From NCBI GenBank assembly GCA_964353875.1, contig CAYGXU010000002.1:4528-68527 (forward strand): a stretch of 64,000 bases of DNA, given 5' to 3'. Position numbers and translations under genes: made by a program. The notes below the pieces were generated by a model. That model was not told where the DNA came from and made no database searches. It was given only the letters and a program-made list of their open reading frames with translations. Positions 25,389-32,672 of the stretch are shown here, one piece after another. This stretch comes from MGNI01 sp964353875 (lineage in GTDB: Bacteria; Chloroflexota; Anaerolineae; Anaerolineales; E44-bin32). The number at the start of each line of letters is the position of its first letter. Position 1 is the first letter of the stretch.

Positions 25389-26393
25389 TCATTTCGGCAG
25401 GAAATCGTTTGTAAAAGCCTCGGCGGCCTCTAATGGTTGTTCGATGATCCCATATTGCGCCATCCAACTGGAGTAGTCCTCCCAAACACTCAGCTTTTGG
25501 ACACCCCAACGAGGTGCATCGGCGCGATATCGCTGAGAAAGCCAGTGCTGGCTCTGGTAGACCAGCTCACGATCCAACTCGGGCGCCGCTTTAAGCAAGA
25601 TTTCCGCCGCCGCCTCCGGATTTTCAATGGCAAATGTGTAGCCACGCGAGACGGATTCTAAGAAGGCGCTGATCATCTCGGGTTGATCTTGGATGTTCTT
25701 TTCCGCGGTGATGAATACAGGGGTATAGTAATCGGGTATGCAATGGAACCAGTCTTCCATCATGACGATATTTAATTCGATCCCTTGTAGTTCCGCCTGG
25801 ATCCCCTGCCATCCATAAAAGATCCAGGCCAGGTCGGTCTGTCTTTCATCCAGAAGGGCAAGGGGATTGGCGAATCCTGTGTCGACGATTTCAAGTTTGC
25901 CGAAATCCCCTCCATCACATTCCATTAAGACTCGTAAGGTCGGCTCCTCAAAGGGGCTTCCAAAGGAGCCATAGCGTAAACCTCCCCAATCTTTCGGCGA
26001 TTTGACAGCCAATTCAGCGACGGAAGCGAAACCTGAGGTGTTATGTTGGATGATGGCAGCAATGGAAACGATCGGCACACCGTCTGCTCTCGCCAGCGTC
26101 ACCTGTTCTTGAAAACTTACACCGATATCCGCCGCTCCCCCGACCACTGCCTGTTCAGCGAAAACCTCCCCGGGTTGGATGATCTCCACCTCTAAACCAG
26201 CTTCGGTGAAGTATCCTTTGGATTGTGCAACGAAGATCCCGGTGTGATTGGTATTGGGGACCCAGTCGAGTATCAGTGTTACCGGCGTTCGTTCTATGGT
26301 CGGAGTGGTTCCAGTGGTAGCTTTCGGTCCGCATGCATATAAACTAACTGAAAGAACTGCAATACCGGTGAGTACGACCAATCTCTTCATCAT
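25389..26393 (-). CDS. Thiamine-precursor ABC transporter substrate-binding lipoprotein (NMT1/THI5-like, ThiY)
   Basis: A 334-aa protein with a lipoprotein signal (AVLSVSLYACG, Cys21) and an NMT1/THI5 domain: TLILDWVPNTNHTGIFVAQS, DIGVSFQEQV, the glycine-rich GGLRYGSFGSPFEEPTL stretch. The LDWVPNTNHTG motif is characteristic of THI5-like HMP/FAMP-binding proteins. It probably captures a formylaminopyrimidine or hydroxymethylpyrimidine breakdown product of thiamine. Operon context and the TPP riboswitch support this. Confidence 0.9.
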   Translation of the reverse strand: MMKRLVVLTGIAVLSVSLYACGPKATTGTTPTIERTPVTLILDWVPNTNHTGIFVAQSKGYFTEAGLEVEIIQPGEVFAEQAVVGGAADIGVSFQEQVTLARADGVPIVSIAAIIQHNTSGFASVAELAVKSPKDWGGLRYGSFGSPFEEPTLRVLMECDGGDFGKLEIVDTGFANPLALLDERQTDLAWIFYGWQGIQAELQGIELNIVMMEDWFHCIPDYYTPVFITAEKNIQDQPEMISAFLESVSRGYTFAIENPEAAAEILLKAAPELDRELVYQSQHWLSQRYRADAPRWGVQKLSVWEDYSSWMAQYGIIEQPLEAAEAFTNDFLPK

Positions 26394-26439
26394 CCTATCT
26401 CCCTCCTGGATAAAAATCCTTGACCAGACGGATGCATCA

Positions 26440-27135
26440 TTATGCGCTTATTGAATTATGCGGTTTTTGGGCACAGAAAACAACGAATGCTCCTTCGCCA
26501 TAGCCATTCTTAACACCCAGATAATCGCCCCTCAACCCGAAGCAGATTTTTCCCGTCGTTGTCATCGAGTTCGGAAGACCGAGTACGGTTTGACAGGTCT
26601 GAATAGATTCAAATCCGATATGTTCTAAATCCTTCCTTATTTCGTTAGCAGAATGGAAATGAGCTTCACGGTAAAAGGGATCGCCCTCCTTCTGACCCTC
26701 ATAGATTTTTCCGAGCGGGCTGTCCTTATCAATAACACCCAAGATGGCATGACCTTCAGGCAGGAGGACCCGATATGCTTCTTCCAGCAGAGTGCGGAAA
26801 TCTGCGACAAAGGGATCGACGGTGATGAGTAGGAGGAAATCAAATTGGTCCTTTCTGAATGGCAGTTGCTCGCCATATGCCTGGCATACGGAGACCCTTC
26901 GATCAAATGCTTTCTTTAACGCCTGGTATGCGGGATCGACTCCTACTTTAACATTGAAGGGTACTGCAAATCGTCCAGTCCCAATTCCGACCTCTAGGCC
27001 CAAACCCTCTTGAGGGACATAGCCCTTCAATGCTTTAATTTCGACTTCGTAGATCGATCGGTTCTCATCGAACCAACGGTCATATTCAAATGCCTGCTCA
27101 TCGAATACTGAGATGCCAGGACCGGTGGCTTTCAT
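26440..27135 (-). CDS. SAM-dependent methyltransferase embedded in the thiamine operon
   Basis: About 231 aa, class I methyltransferase (Methyltransf_11-like). It has the SAM-binding GLEVGIGTGRFAVPF near residue 47, an acidic VGVDPAYQAL motif and an LLEEAYRVLLPEGHAILG post-motif. The ATG at 27135 overlaps the permease stop (TAATG), so it is translationally coupled and not an accidental neighbour. The substrate is unknown; methylation of a thiamine-related compound would be speculative. Confidence 0.85.
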   Translation of the reverse strand: MKATGPGISVFDEQAFEYDRWFDENRSIYEVEIKALKGYVPQEGLGLEVGIGTGRFAVPFNVKVGVDPAYQALKKAFDRRVSVCQAYGEQLPFRKDQFDFLLLITVDPFVADFRTLLEEAYRVLLPEGHAILGVIDKDSPLGKIYEGQKEGDPFYREAHFHSANEIRKDLEHIGFESIQTCQTVLGLPNSMTTTGKICFGLRGDYLGVKNGYGEGAFVVFCAQKPHNSISA

Positions 27136-27947
27136 TAGAAAATCCCTTCTCCCTCCCATTGTTCAACACGTTGGGAGGAATAGTACCAGGGCAAAACGGC
27201 TCTCTCGATGAGATAGATCAGCGAGAAGAGACCAATGCTGATTGCAGAAGTGATTACAATAGCGACAAAGACCTGATCCGTGGCCAGCGCATTCTTGGAG
27301 CGCAGCATATACAAGCCCAATCCGGCAGAACCACCGACCCATTCGCCGATTGTTGCCCCAACGACGCTATAGGTCACTGCCACACGCAAACCGGAAAAGA
27401 AAGATGGCAGCGCGGAAGGGAAGCGAACCATGCGCCATATTTGATTGCGTTCTGCACCCATAGCACGCAGGAGGGCGATCAAGTCCGGGTCTGTAGATGC
27501 AAGTCCATCTGCGGTGTTTACTGCCAGAGGGAAAAAACATACCAGAACGACGATCAGGATTTTTGGAAGAAGTCCAAAACCGAACCAGATGATCAGCAAT
27601 GGGGCGATTGCCAGAATTTGTATCGTTTGAGAAGCCACCAGGATAGGGTAAAGCGCTCGCCGTAGAAATGATGAAAGGTCCATTGCAGCAGCGATACTCA
27701 CGCCCAATATGACGGATATCACCAGACCAATTGCAGTTTCGATCATGGTCGTACCAATGGCGGCGCCCAGCAAGTGGCGTGTTTCCCACCCCGCCTGGAG
27801 GACCTGAAGAGGAGATGGCAAAATAAAAGCTGAGAGACCGCTGCGCACAGCTACCACATACCAAGCCATGATGGTAAAGAGGATTAGAAAGATGGGAGGG
27901 AAAACCTCCCGCGCCCACCTAGGAGTTCGACGCAATCTTGATTTCAC
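27135..27947 (-). CDS. Thiamine-precursor ABC transporter permease (ThiX-like)
   Basis: A 270-aa BPD_transp_1-type permease with about six helices. The EAA-like cytoplasmic loop is LIALLRAMGAERNQIWRMVRFPSALPSFFSGLR (positions ~155-187), with the typical GA-x-x-x-x-I-W arrangement. It works with the binding protein and ATPase genes downstream. Its stop overlaps the methyltransferase start. Confidence 0.9.
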   Translation of the reverse strand: MKSRLRRTPRWAREVFPPIFLILFTIMAWYVVAVRSGLSAFILPSPLQVLQAGWETRHLLGAAIGTTMIETAIGLVISVILGVSIAAAMDLSSFLRRALYPILVASQTIQILAIAPLLIIWFGFGLLPKILIVVLVCFFPLAVNTADGLASTDPDLIALLRAMGAERNQIWRMVRFPSALPSFFSGLRVAVTYSVVGATIGEWVGGSAGLGLYMLRSKNALATDQVFVAIVITSAISIGLFSLIYLIERAVLPWYYSSQRVEQWEGEGIF

Positions 27948-27986
27948 ATTACCCTGCCGTTATCAAAGAAAGATTGGATTGATGAT

Positions 27987-28292
27987 TTACTTTCTTTTTC
28001 GATATTTGCCTACTTTTTCTTCAATGCTCGTCCCGCAGGTTTGATCGCCGATCTTGATAATGGTCATCACCTTTTGGGCTCCCGCTTCAAAACAGGCAAG
28101 ATGGGCGGCTTTGGCTATTTCGAGCAGTTGATCCAGTGTGCCCTCCATAACAGTCTCCATGGGACCGACTTCATATTTAACCCCACTTCTATCAATCACT
28201 GCGATCGCCTGGTCAACCACCTTGAAGATATCCTCTGTCAATGGAAGGACTTGAATGGCAACATTCACCGTTCTGTTTTCATTGAGATCCAT
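27987..28292 (-). CDS. MTH1187-family thiamine-binding protein
   Basis: A 101-aa small alpha/beta protein of the UPF0045/MTH1187/YkoF-like family, shown in some members to bind thiamine. It contains VNVAIQVLPL, SGVKYEVGPMETVMEGTLDQL and the C-terminal CGTSIEEKVGKYR. GGAGGAAT precedes the ATG. It is the second gene of the TPP-riboswitch operon. Confidence 0.87.
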   Translation of the reverse strand: MDLNENRTVNVAIQVLPLTEDIFKVVDQAIAVIDRSGVKYEVGPMETVMEGTLDQLLEIAKAAHLACFEAGAQKVMTIIKIGDQTCGTSIEEKVGKYRKRK

Positions 28293-28399
28293 GGGTATTC
28301 CTCCGCTTTTGCTGCTGTCTTGCCTTGATCATTCCTCTCTCTTTGATCATCCATTCCCCGGGAAATTAGGCTATTGGCAATCCATCACTTGTTGCCCAC

Positions 28400-29050
28400 T
28401 CATGCGCGACCTGGCGTGTGGATCGCAAGGACTATCCCACTGCGAATTTCCACTCTGGCAGTTTTACTCGTGAGCATATTGCTCACGCCCCGCGCTGGAC
28501 CGATGCGTAGGGTTTCATCCGATAATGGATAGGCGAGGTGATAGGTTGTAATACCTTCAGCGTCACCGTCAAGAGGGATTAGACTGAGGGTATCCTCCGG
28601 ATTTCCATAAATTTCACCGCCAGGGGGGCGGATGATCCAAGCAGTCTGTTCGCCATGCCAAATCTCAATATGGATAGAAGCGAGTTGTGGGTGGGTTAGC
28701 AAGAGCACATTGGCCAGGGTCATATCAATCCGACCACCCAGTGCACCTATCACAACGACTTTGTCGATATCTTTTTGTTTTGCGTAGAGGAGTGCAAGCT
28801 CAAGATCGGTCTCATCTTTTTTTGCCGGACTCGCTTCGATATGCGTTCCGGCTGCATGCAATCGCATTTGTGTATGCTTATCCAAAGAGTCGAGGTCGCC
28901 AATAACAACGTCGGGATGGATGCCCAGCGCCTCAGCATGATGTATGCCACCGTTGGCGGCGATGACCATGGAATATTCAAACGTTGCAAGACGACGATGC
29001 AATTGCCCGATTTCAGAAAGAGGTCCATTCGCCAGGATGATTGCGCGCAA
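28400..29050 (-). CDS. thiN: Thiamine pyrophosphokinase
   Basis: A 216-aa enzyme transferring pyrophosphate from ATP to thiamine to form TPP. Family motifs are IAANGGIHHAEALGIHPDVVIGDLDSLD, the substrate/Mg site KKDETDLELALLYA, and GALGGRIDMTLANVLLL. The start is TTG at 29050, with GGAGGG 7 nt upstream; that Shine-Dalgarno lies in the 3' arm of a hairpin controlled by the TPP aptamer. It is the first gene of the operon, so free thiamine captured by the transporter is directly activated. Confidence 0.92.
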   Translation of the reverse strand: MRAIILANGPLSEIGQLHRRLATFEYSMVIAANGGIHHAEALGIHPDVVIGDLDSLDKHTQMRLHAAGTHIEASPAKKDETDLELALLYAKQKDIDKVVVIGALGGRIDMTLANVLLLTHPQLASIHIEIWHGEQTAWIIRPPGGEIYGNPEDTLSLIPLDGDAEGITTYHLAYPLSDETLRIGPARGVSNMLTSKTARVEIRSGIVLAIHTPGRA

Positions 29051-29053
29051 GAG

Positions 29054-29087
29054 AAAATCCCTCCTCTGCCGCGTAGGAGGGATTTTT
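29054..29087 (-). promoter_or_regulatory. Expression-platform hairpin sequestering the thiN Shine-Dalgarno
   Basis: Perfect 12-bp stem AAAATCCCTCCT/AGGAGGGATTTT with a 9-nt loop. The SD GGAGGG (29058-29064) is in the stem, and an identical GGAGGGA is at the 3' end of the TPP aptamer (29106-29112). The anti-SD TCCCTCC (29076-29082) can pair with either copy, forming the regulatory switch. The TTTT run after the stem might also terminate. Confidence 0.75.
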
Positions 29088-29102
29088 GAGGATTCATTTT
29101 CG

Positions 29103-29197
29103 CGATCCCTCCGCCGGCATTGTCCGGATCAGGTTCTACGGGTCGAGGGTTCGATGACCCTCCTCTCAGCCTGGTCCACCAGGCTCCCCGTGCAATG
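29103..29197 (-). ncRNA. TPP riboswitch (THI element)
   Basis: Minus-strand sequence holds the conserved THI-box pieces in order: ACGGGGAGCC, CAGGCTGAGAGG, then GAACCTGATCCGG and ATGCCGGCGGAGGGA. It lies directly upstream of thiN and the thiamine transporter genes on the same strand. Confidence 0.96.
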
Positions 29198-29206
29198 TCT
29201 GAGCGC

Positions 29207-29235
29207 AGTATAACGTATGTTTACATGAGGGTCAA
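29207..29235 (-). promoter_or_regulatory. Promoter of the thiamine operon
   Basis: On the minus strand TTGACC (29230-29235), 17-bp spacer, TATACT (29207-29212); transcription should start near 29200, exactly at the 5' edge of the TPP aptamer. Confidence 0.85.
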
Positions 29236-29323
29236 GCGCAGCCGTCTGGCTTTGGTAAAGGAAGGGCAATGGGGAGGAAGTAGGATGAAGAGTGGATGTT
29301 TCAACTCACATTGAATGATAGTT

Positions 29324-29962
29324 TCAATCGAGGGGGTGTTTTGCGATCTGGATCGTACAAGTGGGATCACCGGCGGCAATGCAAGTTTTCTCTTCCACGA
29401 GGAAATTCCTGCCGCTGCTGATCCATAGCAGCAATTCCTGCAGCATGCCCACAGCCAGATGACAACAGGGAGCATCCGTATGTCGTTGCCAACAAAGAGG
29501 GCACTGATCGACAATCCACTCGTAATGATCATCCTCTTGCGTAAAATGAATACTTTCTTGGGTATAACGGTTAAATAAATCCGCAAGCGTTTGGATTCCT
29601 TTTTGGACCTTCATGTGCAATGGGAGCAATCGAAAGGAGAGGTCAGTAACGCCTAAGAGAGGACCGAATTCCCTCAAACCATTCTTAAGGCTGATGCGAC
29701 CGACACGTATCGCAAAGCCTCTTCCGGCATGTGGACCATAGGTACTTTCGAGAGCCTCTTGAATTTGGGAAAGATGATTTAAGTGGAAGGCGTGTTCCAC
29801 GTTGTTAGGCGGCAGAGTCCCGATTAAGTGATTGAAGCCAGCCAATTTCTGGACCGCGATCATCGCTGCTTGCCCCAGAATCTCTTCGTAGGATTGGATG
29901 AAGACGCGTCCGAATTTTTTAGGAATGAGAAACAAGGATATTTGCGAATTGTTATCGATCAT
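29324..29962 (-). CDS. V4R (4-vinyl reductase) domain protein
   Basis: A 212-aa protein whose C-terminal half matches V4R: CPLCWQRHTDAPCCHLAVG, MLQELLLWISSGRNFLVEE and TCIAAGDPTCTIQI, with the conserved Cys set that may bind zinc. V4R domains act as small-molecule sensors (XylR/DmpR N-terminus, BchJ). The N-terminal ~100 residues have no recognised domain. It sits downstream of an MglA-like GTPase and a DUF4388 gene on the same strand, suggesting a regulatory module. Confidence 0.83.
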   Translation of the reverse strand: MIDNNSQISLFLIPKKFGRVFIQSYEEILGQAAMIAVQKLAGFNHLIGTLPPNNVEHAFHLNHLSQIQEALESTYGPHAGRGFAIRVGRISLKNGLREFGPLLGVTDLSFRLLPLHMKVQKGIQTLADLFNRYTQESIHFTQEDDHYEWIVDQCPLCWQRHTDAPCCHLAVGMLQELLLWISSGRNFLVEEKTCIAAGDPTCTIQIAKHPLD

Positions 29963-30072
29963 TGGTCCTTTTCGGTGTCAGATCTGGGAGCTGCCATTCC
30001 TCAAGAAAACAATGCCGAGGAGTCTACCTGCATGGATATTGCGAAGTTGACCCTCTGGATCGCCGGTTGATG

Positions 30073-30612
30073 TCAACCAGACCCCCCTTTCATCTCTTCG
30101 AGAATACTATAAAGAAGCTCAAGGAGGATGGTCTTCACCGATTCTTTGTCTTGCGCGACACAGGGTAAGATTTTTATCTGGTGATCGATTCTCAAGGCGA
30201 TACGGAGATCGTCCACATCCCATGCGTCGCCCAAGTCCTGTTTATTTGCCGCGACCACATAAGGTGTAGGCGCATAGGCGCGGAAGGTCTCAAGGATACT
30301 CTTGGCTTCGCGGAAGGTCTCAGGCCGAGCACTATCGACAATAACAATAAAGCCCAGCATGCCTTCTGAAAGGATTTCCCACATAAAATCGAAGCGTTTC
30401 TGGCCAGGGGTACCAAAAAGATAGAGCACGAGATCGTCGTCGACTGTGATTCGGCCAAAGTCCATGGCGACGGTTGTTGTTTCCTTAACGCGTTCCGCTT
30501 CCGAGGTGATTTTTCGCTCGGTGGAGACAACGTCAATTTCACTCACTGACTTAATGAAGGCGGTCTTGCCCGCATTGAAAGGTCCTGTGACCACCATTTT
30601 TACGGTCTGCAT
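30073..30612 (-). CDS. Small Ras-like GTPase (MglA/Gtr-like)
   Basis: A 179-aa GTP-binding protein: P-loop GPFNAGKTAFIKSVSE, switch-region TTVAMDFGRI, the GTPGQKRFDFMWEIL G3 motif and NKQD (G4). This matches the bacterial small Ras-like family that controls polarity and often pairs with roadblock or DUF4388 proteins. It is 14 bp downstream of DUF4388, so the two are likely translated from the same transcript. Confidence 0.88.
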   Translation of the reverse strand: MQTVKMVVTGPFNAGKTAFIKSVSEIDVVSTERKITSEAERVKETTTVAMDFGRITVDDDLVLYLFGTPGQKRFDFMWEILSEGMLGFIVIVDSARPETFREAKSILETFRAYAPTPYVVAANKQDLGDAWDVDDLRIALRIDHQIKILPCVAQDKESVKTILLELLYSILEEMKGGSG

Positions 30613-30625
30613 GAGTGAACCTCGC

Positions 30626-31441
30626 CTACAAGGATCGGATCCTTTGGATCAATCGGTTGACCAGCGATTCCTTTTGCTTGGTGTCCATTGGTTTAAACTG
30701 ACGGGCTTGTGGTGGAAGAGGCATACCATCCGGCCGGACGACTCCCACCAGGCCGGCTTGAAGCAAGCCATAAACGACGCGTCGGATTTCAAGCTCATTC
30801 ATCTTATTCGCTCGAGCAATTTGCGCAATGGTATTCTTAGGATTTACGTAAGATACCACTTTCCATTCTTCAACATTTAAATTGACATTTCGGATGTTTG
30901 CCCCCGGGCGATCGACGAAATCGAGTGCCATGTCCAAATTAGGAATTTCTTCTTTAAGCATTTCCCATTCTCGCATACGACGCGCACCCTCGATGATGAT
31001 GTTTTCGAGGTTAAGGCGCAGGGTAATGCGACCATCAGGGGGCAGAACACCCGCGTCGAAGCGAAAGAAGCCCTCCCCCCAGGTGAATAGTTTGTAAACG
31101 ATGTCGAGGAAGTATTGGCGAATACTGGTAAGAATATCCTGTTGGATAAGGTAGCCGGCATTAATCAAAAGCAAACCCAACTCTTTATCATTCTTGTCAG
31201 GGGCGTGCGTGTGTATCGCCCTGGCCTGGCGAGTTGTGATTAAGCCTGCGCGTAACAAAATCCCCGCCAGGGTCCCATCCTCATTGCCAAGCTGAGCGAA
31301 AATTAGCTTTCCCTCACGAAAGGATACCCAGGCCGCTTCGGTTGGTCCCTCGATGGTCAGGGTACCCGTCTTTCGGGCCAGGTTAATCAGATTTAGTAGT
31401 TGGGTGACGCTAAAATCGCGTAGATTACCTTTAAGCGCCAT
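30626..31441 (-). CDS. DUF4388 (PATAN) domain protein
   Basis: A 271-aa protein. N-terminal DUF4388: MALKGNLRDFSVTQLLNLI, RKTGTLTIEG and WVSFREGKLIFAQLG. Residues ~190-250 look like a winged-helix segment (NTIAQIARANKMNELEIRRVVYGLLQAG). DUF4388 proteins are signalling adaptors in Myxobacteria, Cyanobacteria and Chloroflexi. With the GTPase and V4R genes it forms a three-gene operon. Confidence 0.87.
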   Translation of the reverse strand: MALKGNLRDFSVTQLLNLINLARKTGTLTIEGPTEAAWVSFREGKLIFAQLGNEDGTLAGILLRAGLITTRQARAIHTHAPDKNDKELGLLLINAGYLIQQDILTSIRQYFLDIVYKLFTWGEGFFRFDAGVLPPDGRITLRLNLENIIIEGARRMREWEMLKEEIPNLDMALDFVDRPGANIRNVNLNVEEWKVVSYVNPKNTIAQIARANKMNELEIRRVVYGLLQAGLVGVVRPDGMPLPPQARQFKPMDTKQKESLVNRLIQRIRSL

Positions 31442-31482
31442 AGAGGCCTCATTAAGAACCTACTCAATCATTGGGAATTGAG

Positions 31483-31511
31483 ATTATACCTGTTGGGGAT
31501 AGAGAGCGCAA
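31483..31511 (-). promoter_or_regulatory. Promoter of the DUF4388/GTPase/V4R operon
   Basis: On the minus strand TTGCGC (31506-31511), 17-bp spacer, perfect TATAAT (31483-31488); start site near 31476, 35 nt before the ATG. Confidence 0.65.
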
Positions 31512-31520
31512 ACGGATTCA

Positions 31521-32126
31521 TCATGCCTTCCATCCTCCTTGCAACTTGCGGACATTCTCAACCGTAATAAAAGCTTCCGGATCGATAACCACGATTTGGT
31601 CCCGTGTAGGAAGGACCTCCTTTCGAGGCACATAACAATAGAGATAACTCACAGTACCCTCTTTTCCCTGTCCTGCAACCTCTGTCACTCCTTTGTCGTT
31701 CTTGCGTAGAGTTTCTGCAATCAACCTCCCGAATCGTACACTGACAATTCGTAATAAGCTATGCCCAGGTGCGAAGTGGGATTCTAAGGTAATCCCGATG
31801 ACATTGCCCGCAGCAAAACCAGCGGCATAGGCAAGCACATTTAATAGGTTATTAAGATTGGCGATGACTCCAGCGATTACTGAGACGAAGAGCAATGCTT
31901 GAAGGAATCCGATAATCCAGGTCAGCATAGCCCGTCCGCGAACGAATATGAGCATGCGAAGTGTGGCAAGGGAGATATCTGAGCAGCGTAAAATGAAGAT
32001 CAGAATAGGCATTAATGGAGCGGGAATTCGGCCCCAATGAAGCCCCAGGTCAAGTGCTGGTAATCCGTATATATGGATGCCCATCATGAGTAGGATCAAA
32101 ATACTCGCGTGGGAAAAATAAAGCAA
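31521..32126 (-). CDS. DUF5698/DUF2179 membrane protein
   Basis: A 201-aa protein with three or so N-terminal helices (ILRCSDISLATLRMLIFVRG, typical UPF0316/DUF5698) and a C-terminal soluble DUF2179 domain (SYLYCYVPRKEV, IDPEAFITVENVRKL). The DUF2179 fold resembles YitT C-termini and may bind a small regulator. It is a diverged copy of the gene immediately upstream (32139-32666). Confidence 0.85.
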   Translation of the reverse strand: MLYFSHASILILLMMGIHIYGLPALDLGLHWGRIPAPLMPILIFILRCSDISLATLRMLIFVRGRAMLTWIIGFLQALLFVSVIAGVIANLNNLLNVLAYAAGFAAGNVIGITLESHFAPGHSLLRIVSVRFGRLIAETLRKNDKGVTEVAGQGKEGTVSYLYCYVPRKEVLPTRDQIVVIDPEAFITVENVRKLQGGWKA

Positions 32127-32138
32127 ATCGCTATCTCC

Positions 32139-32666
32139 TCATGCACGCCAAAAACCGCGATGGAGAGGACGGATCTCCTCGACAGTGATAAAAGCATCGG
32201 GATCAATTCTGGAAATCTCGATTTTCAGATTGCGGATGTCCTTCCGTTGGATACTGCAGTTGATCACACTGACGGTCCCATCTTTTCCACGACCAGCCAA
32301 TTCTGTTGCGGCATACCCAGAATTCCGGATTGCATCGACAATCGCATTCCCCCAGCGCGAACTGATGATGCGCATGTGAGCGTGGCCAATTGCCAGATGG
32401 TCCTCAATTATCATACCGACGACATTCCCGGTAGCAAAACCGCCTGCGTATGAAACTATATTCCAAAGGTTATCGAGATTATTCAACACACTGGTGATCG
32501 CCACTACCCAGAGGGCGGATTGAAAAAAACCAAGGACCCAGGAGATCGATCGCCGCCCACGGATGACGAAAAGGACACGCAACGTGTCCAGTGACATATC
32601 GGTCACCCGAAGCAGAAAGATCACAACGGTGATTAGAAATGGTGGGAGTGAAATCAAGTTCAGCAT
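32139..32666 (-). CDS. DUF5698/DUF2179 membrane protein, paralogue
   Basis: A 175-aa homologue of the neighbour, with matching LLRVTDMSLDTLRVLFVIRG, AGGFATGNVVGMIIEDHLAIGH and IDPDAFITVEEIRPL. The 12-bp spacing shows an operon formed by tandem duplication. The function is unknown. Confidence 0.85.
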   Translation of the reverse strand: MLNLISLPPFLITVVIFLLRVTDMSLDTLRVLFVIRGRRSISWVLGFFQSALWVVAITSVLNNLDNLWNIVSYAGGFATGNVVGMIIEDHLAIGHAHMRIISSRWGNAIVDAIRNSGYAATELAGRGKDGTVSVINCSIQRKDIRNLKIEISRIDPDAFITVEEIRPLHRGFWRA

Positions 32667-32672
32667 TTTTGT

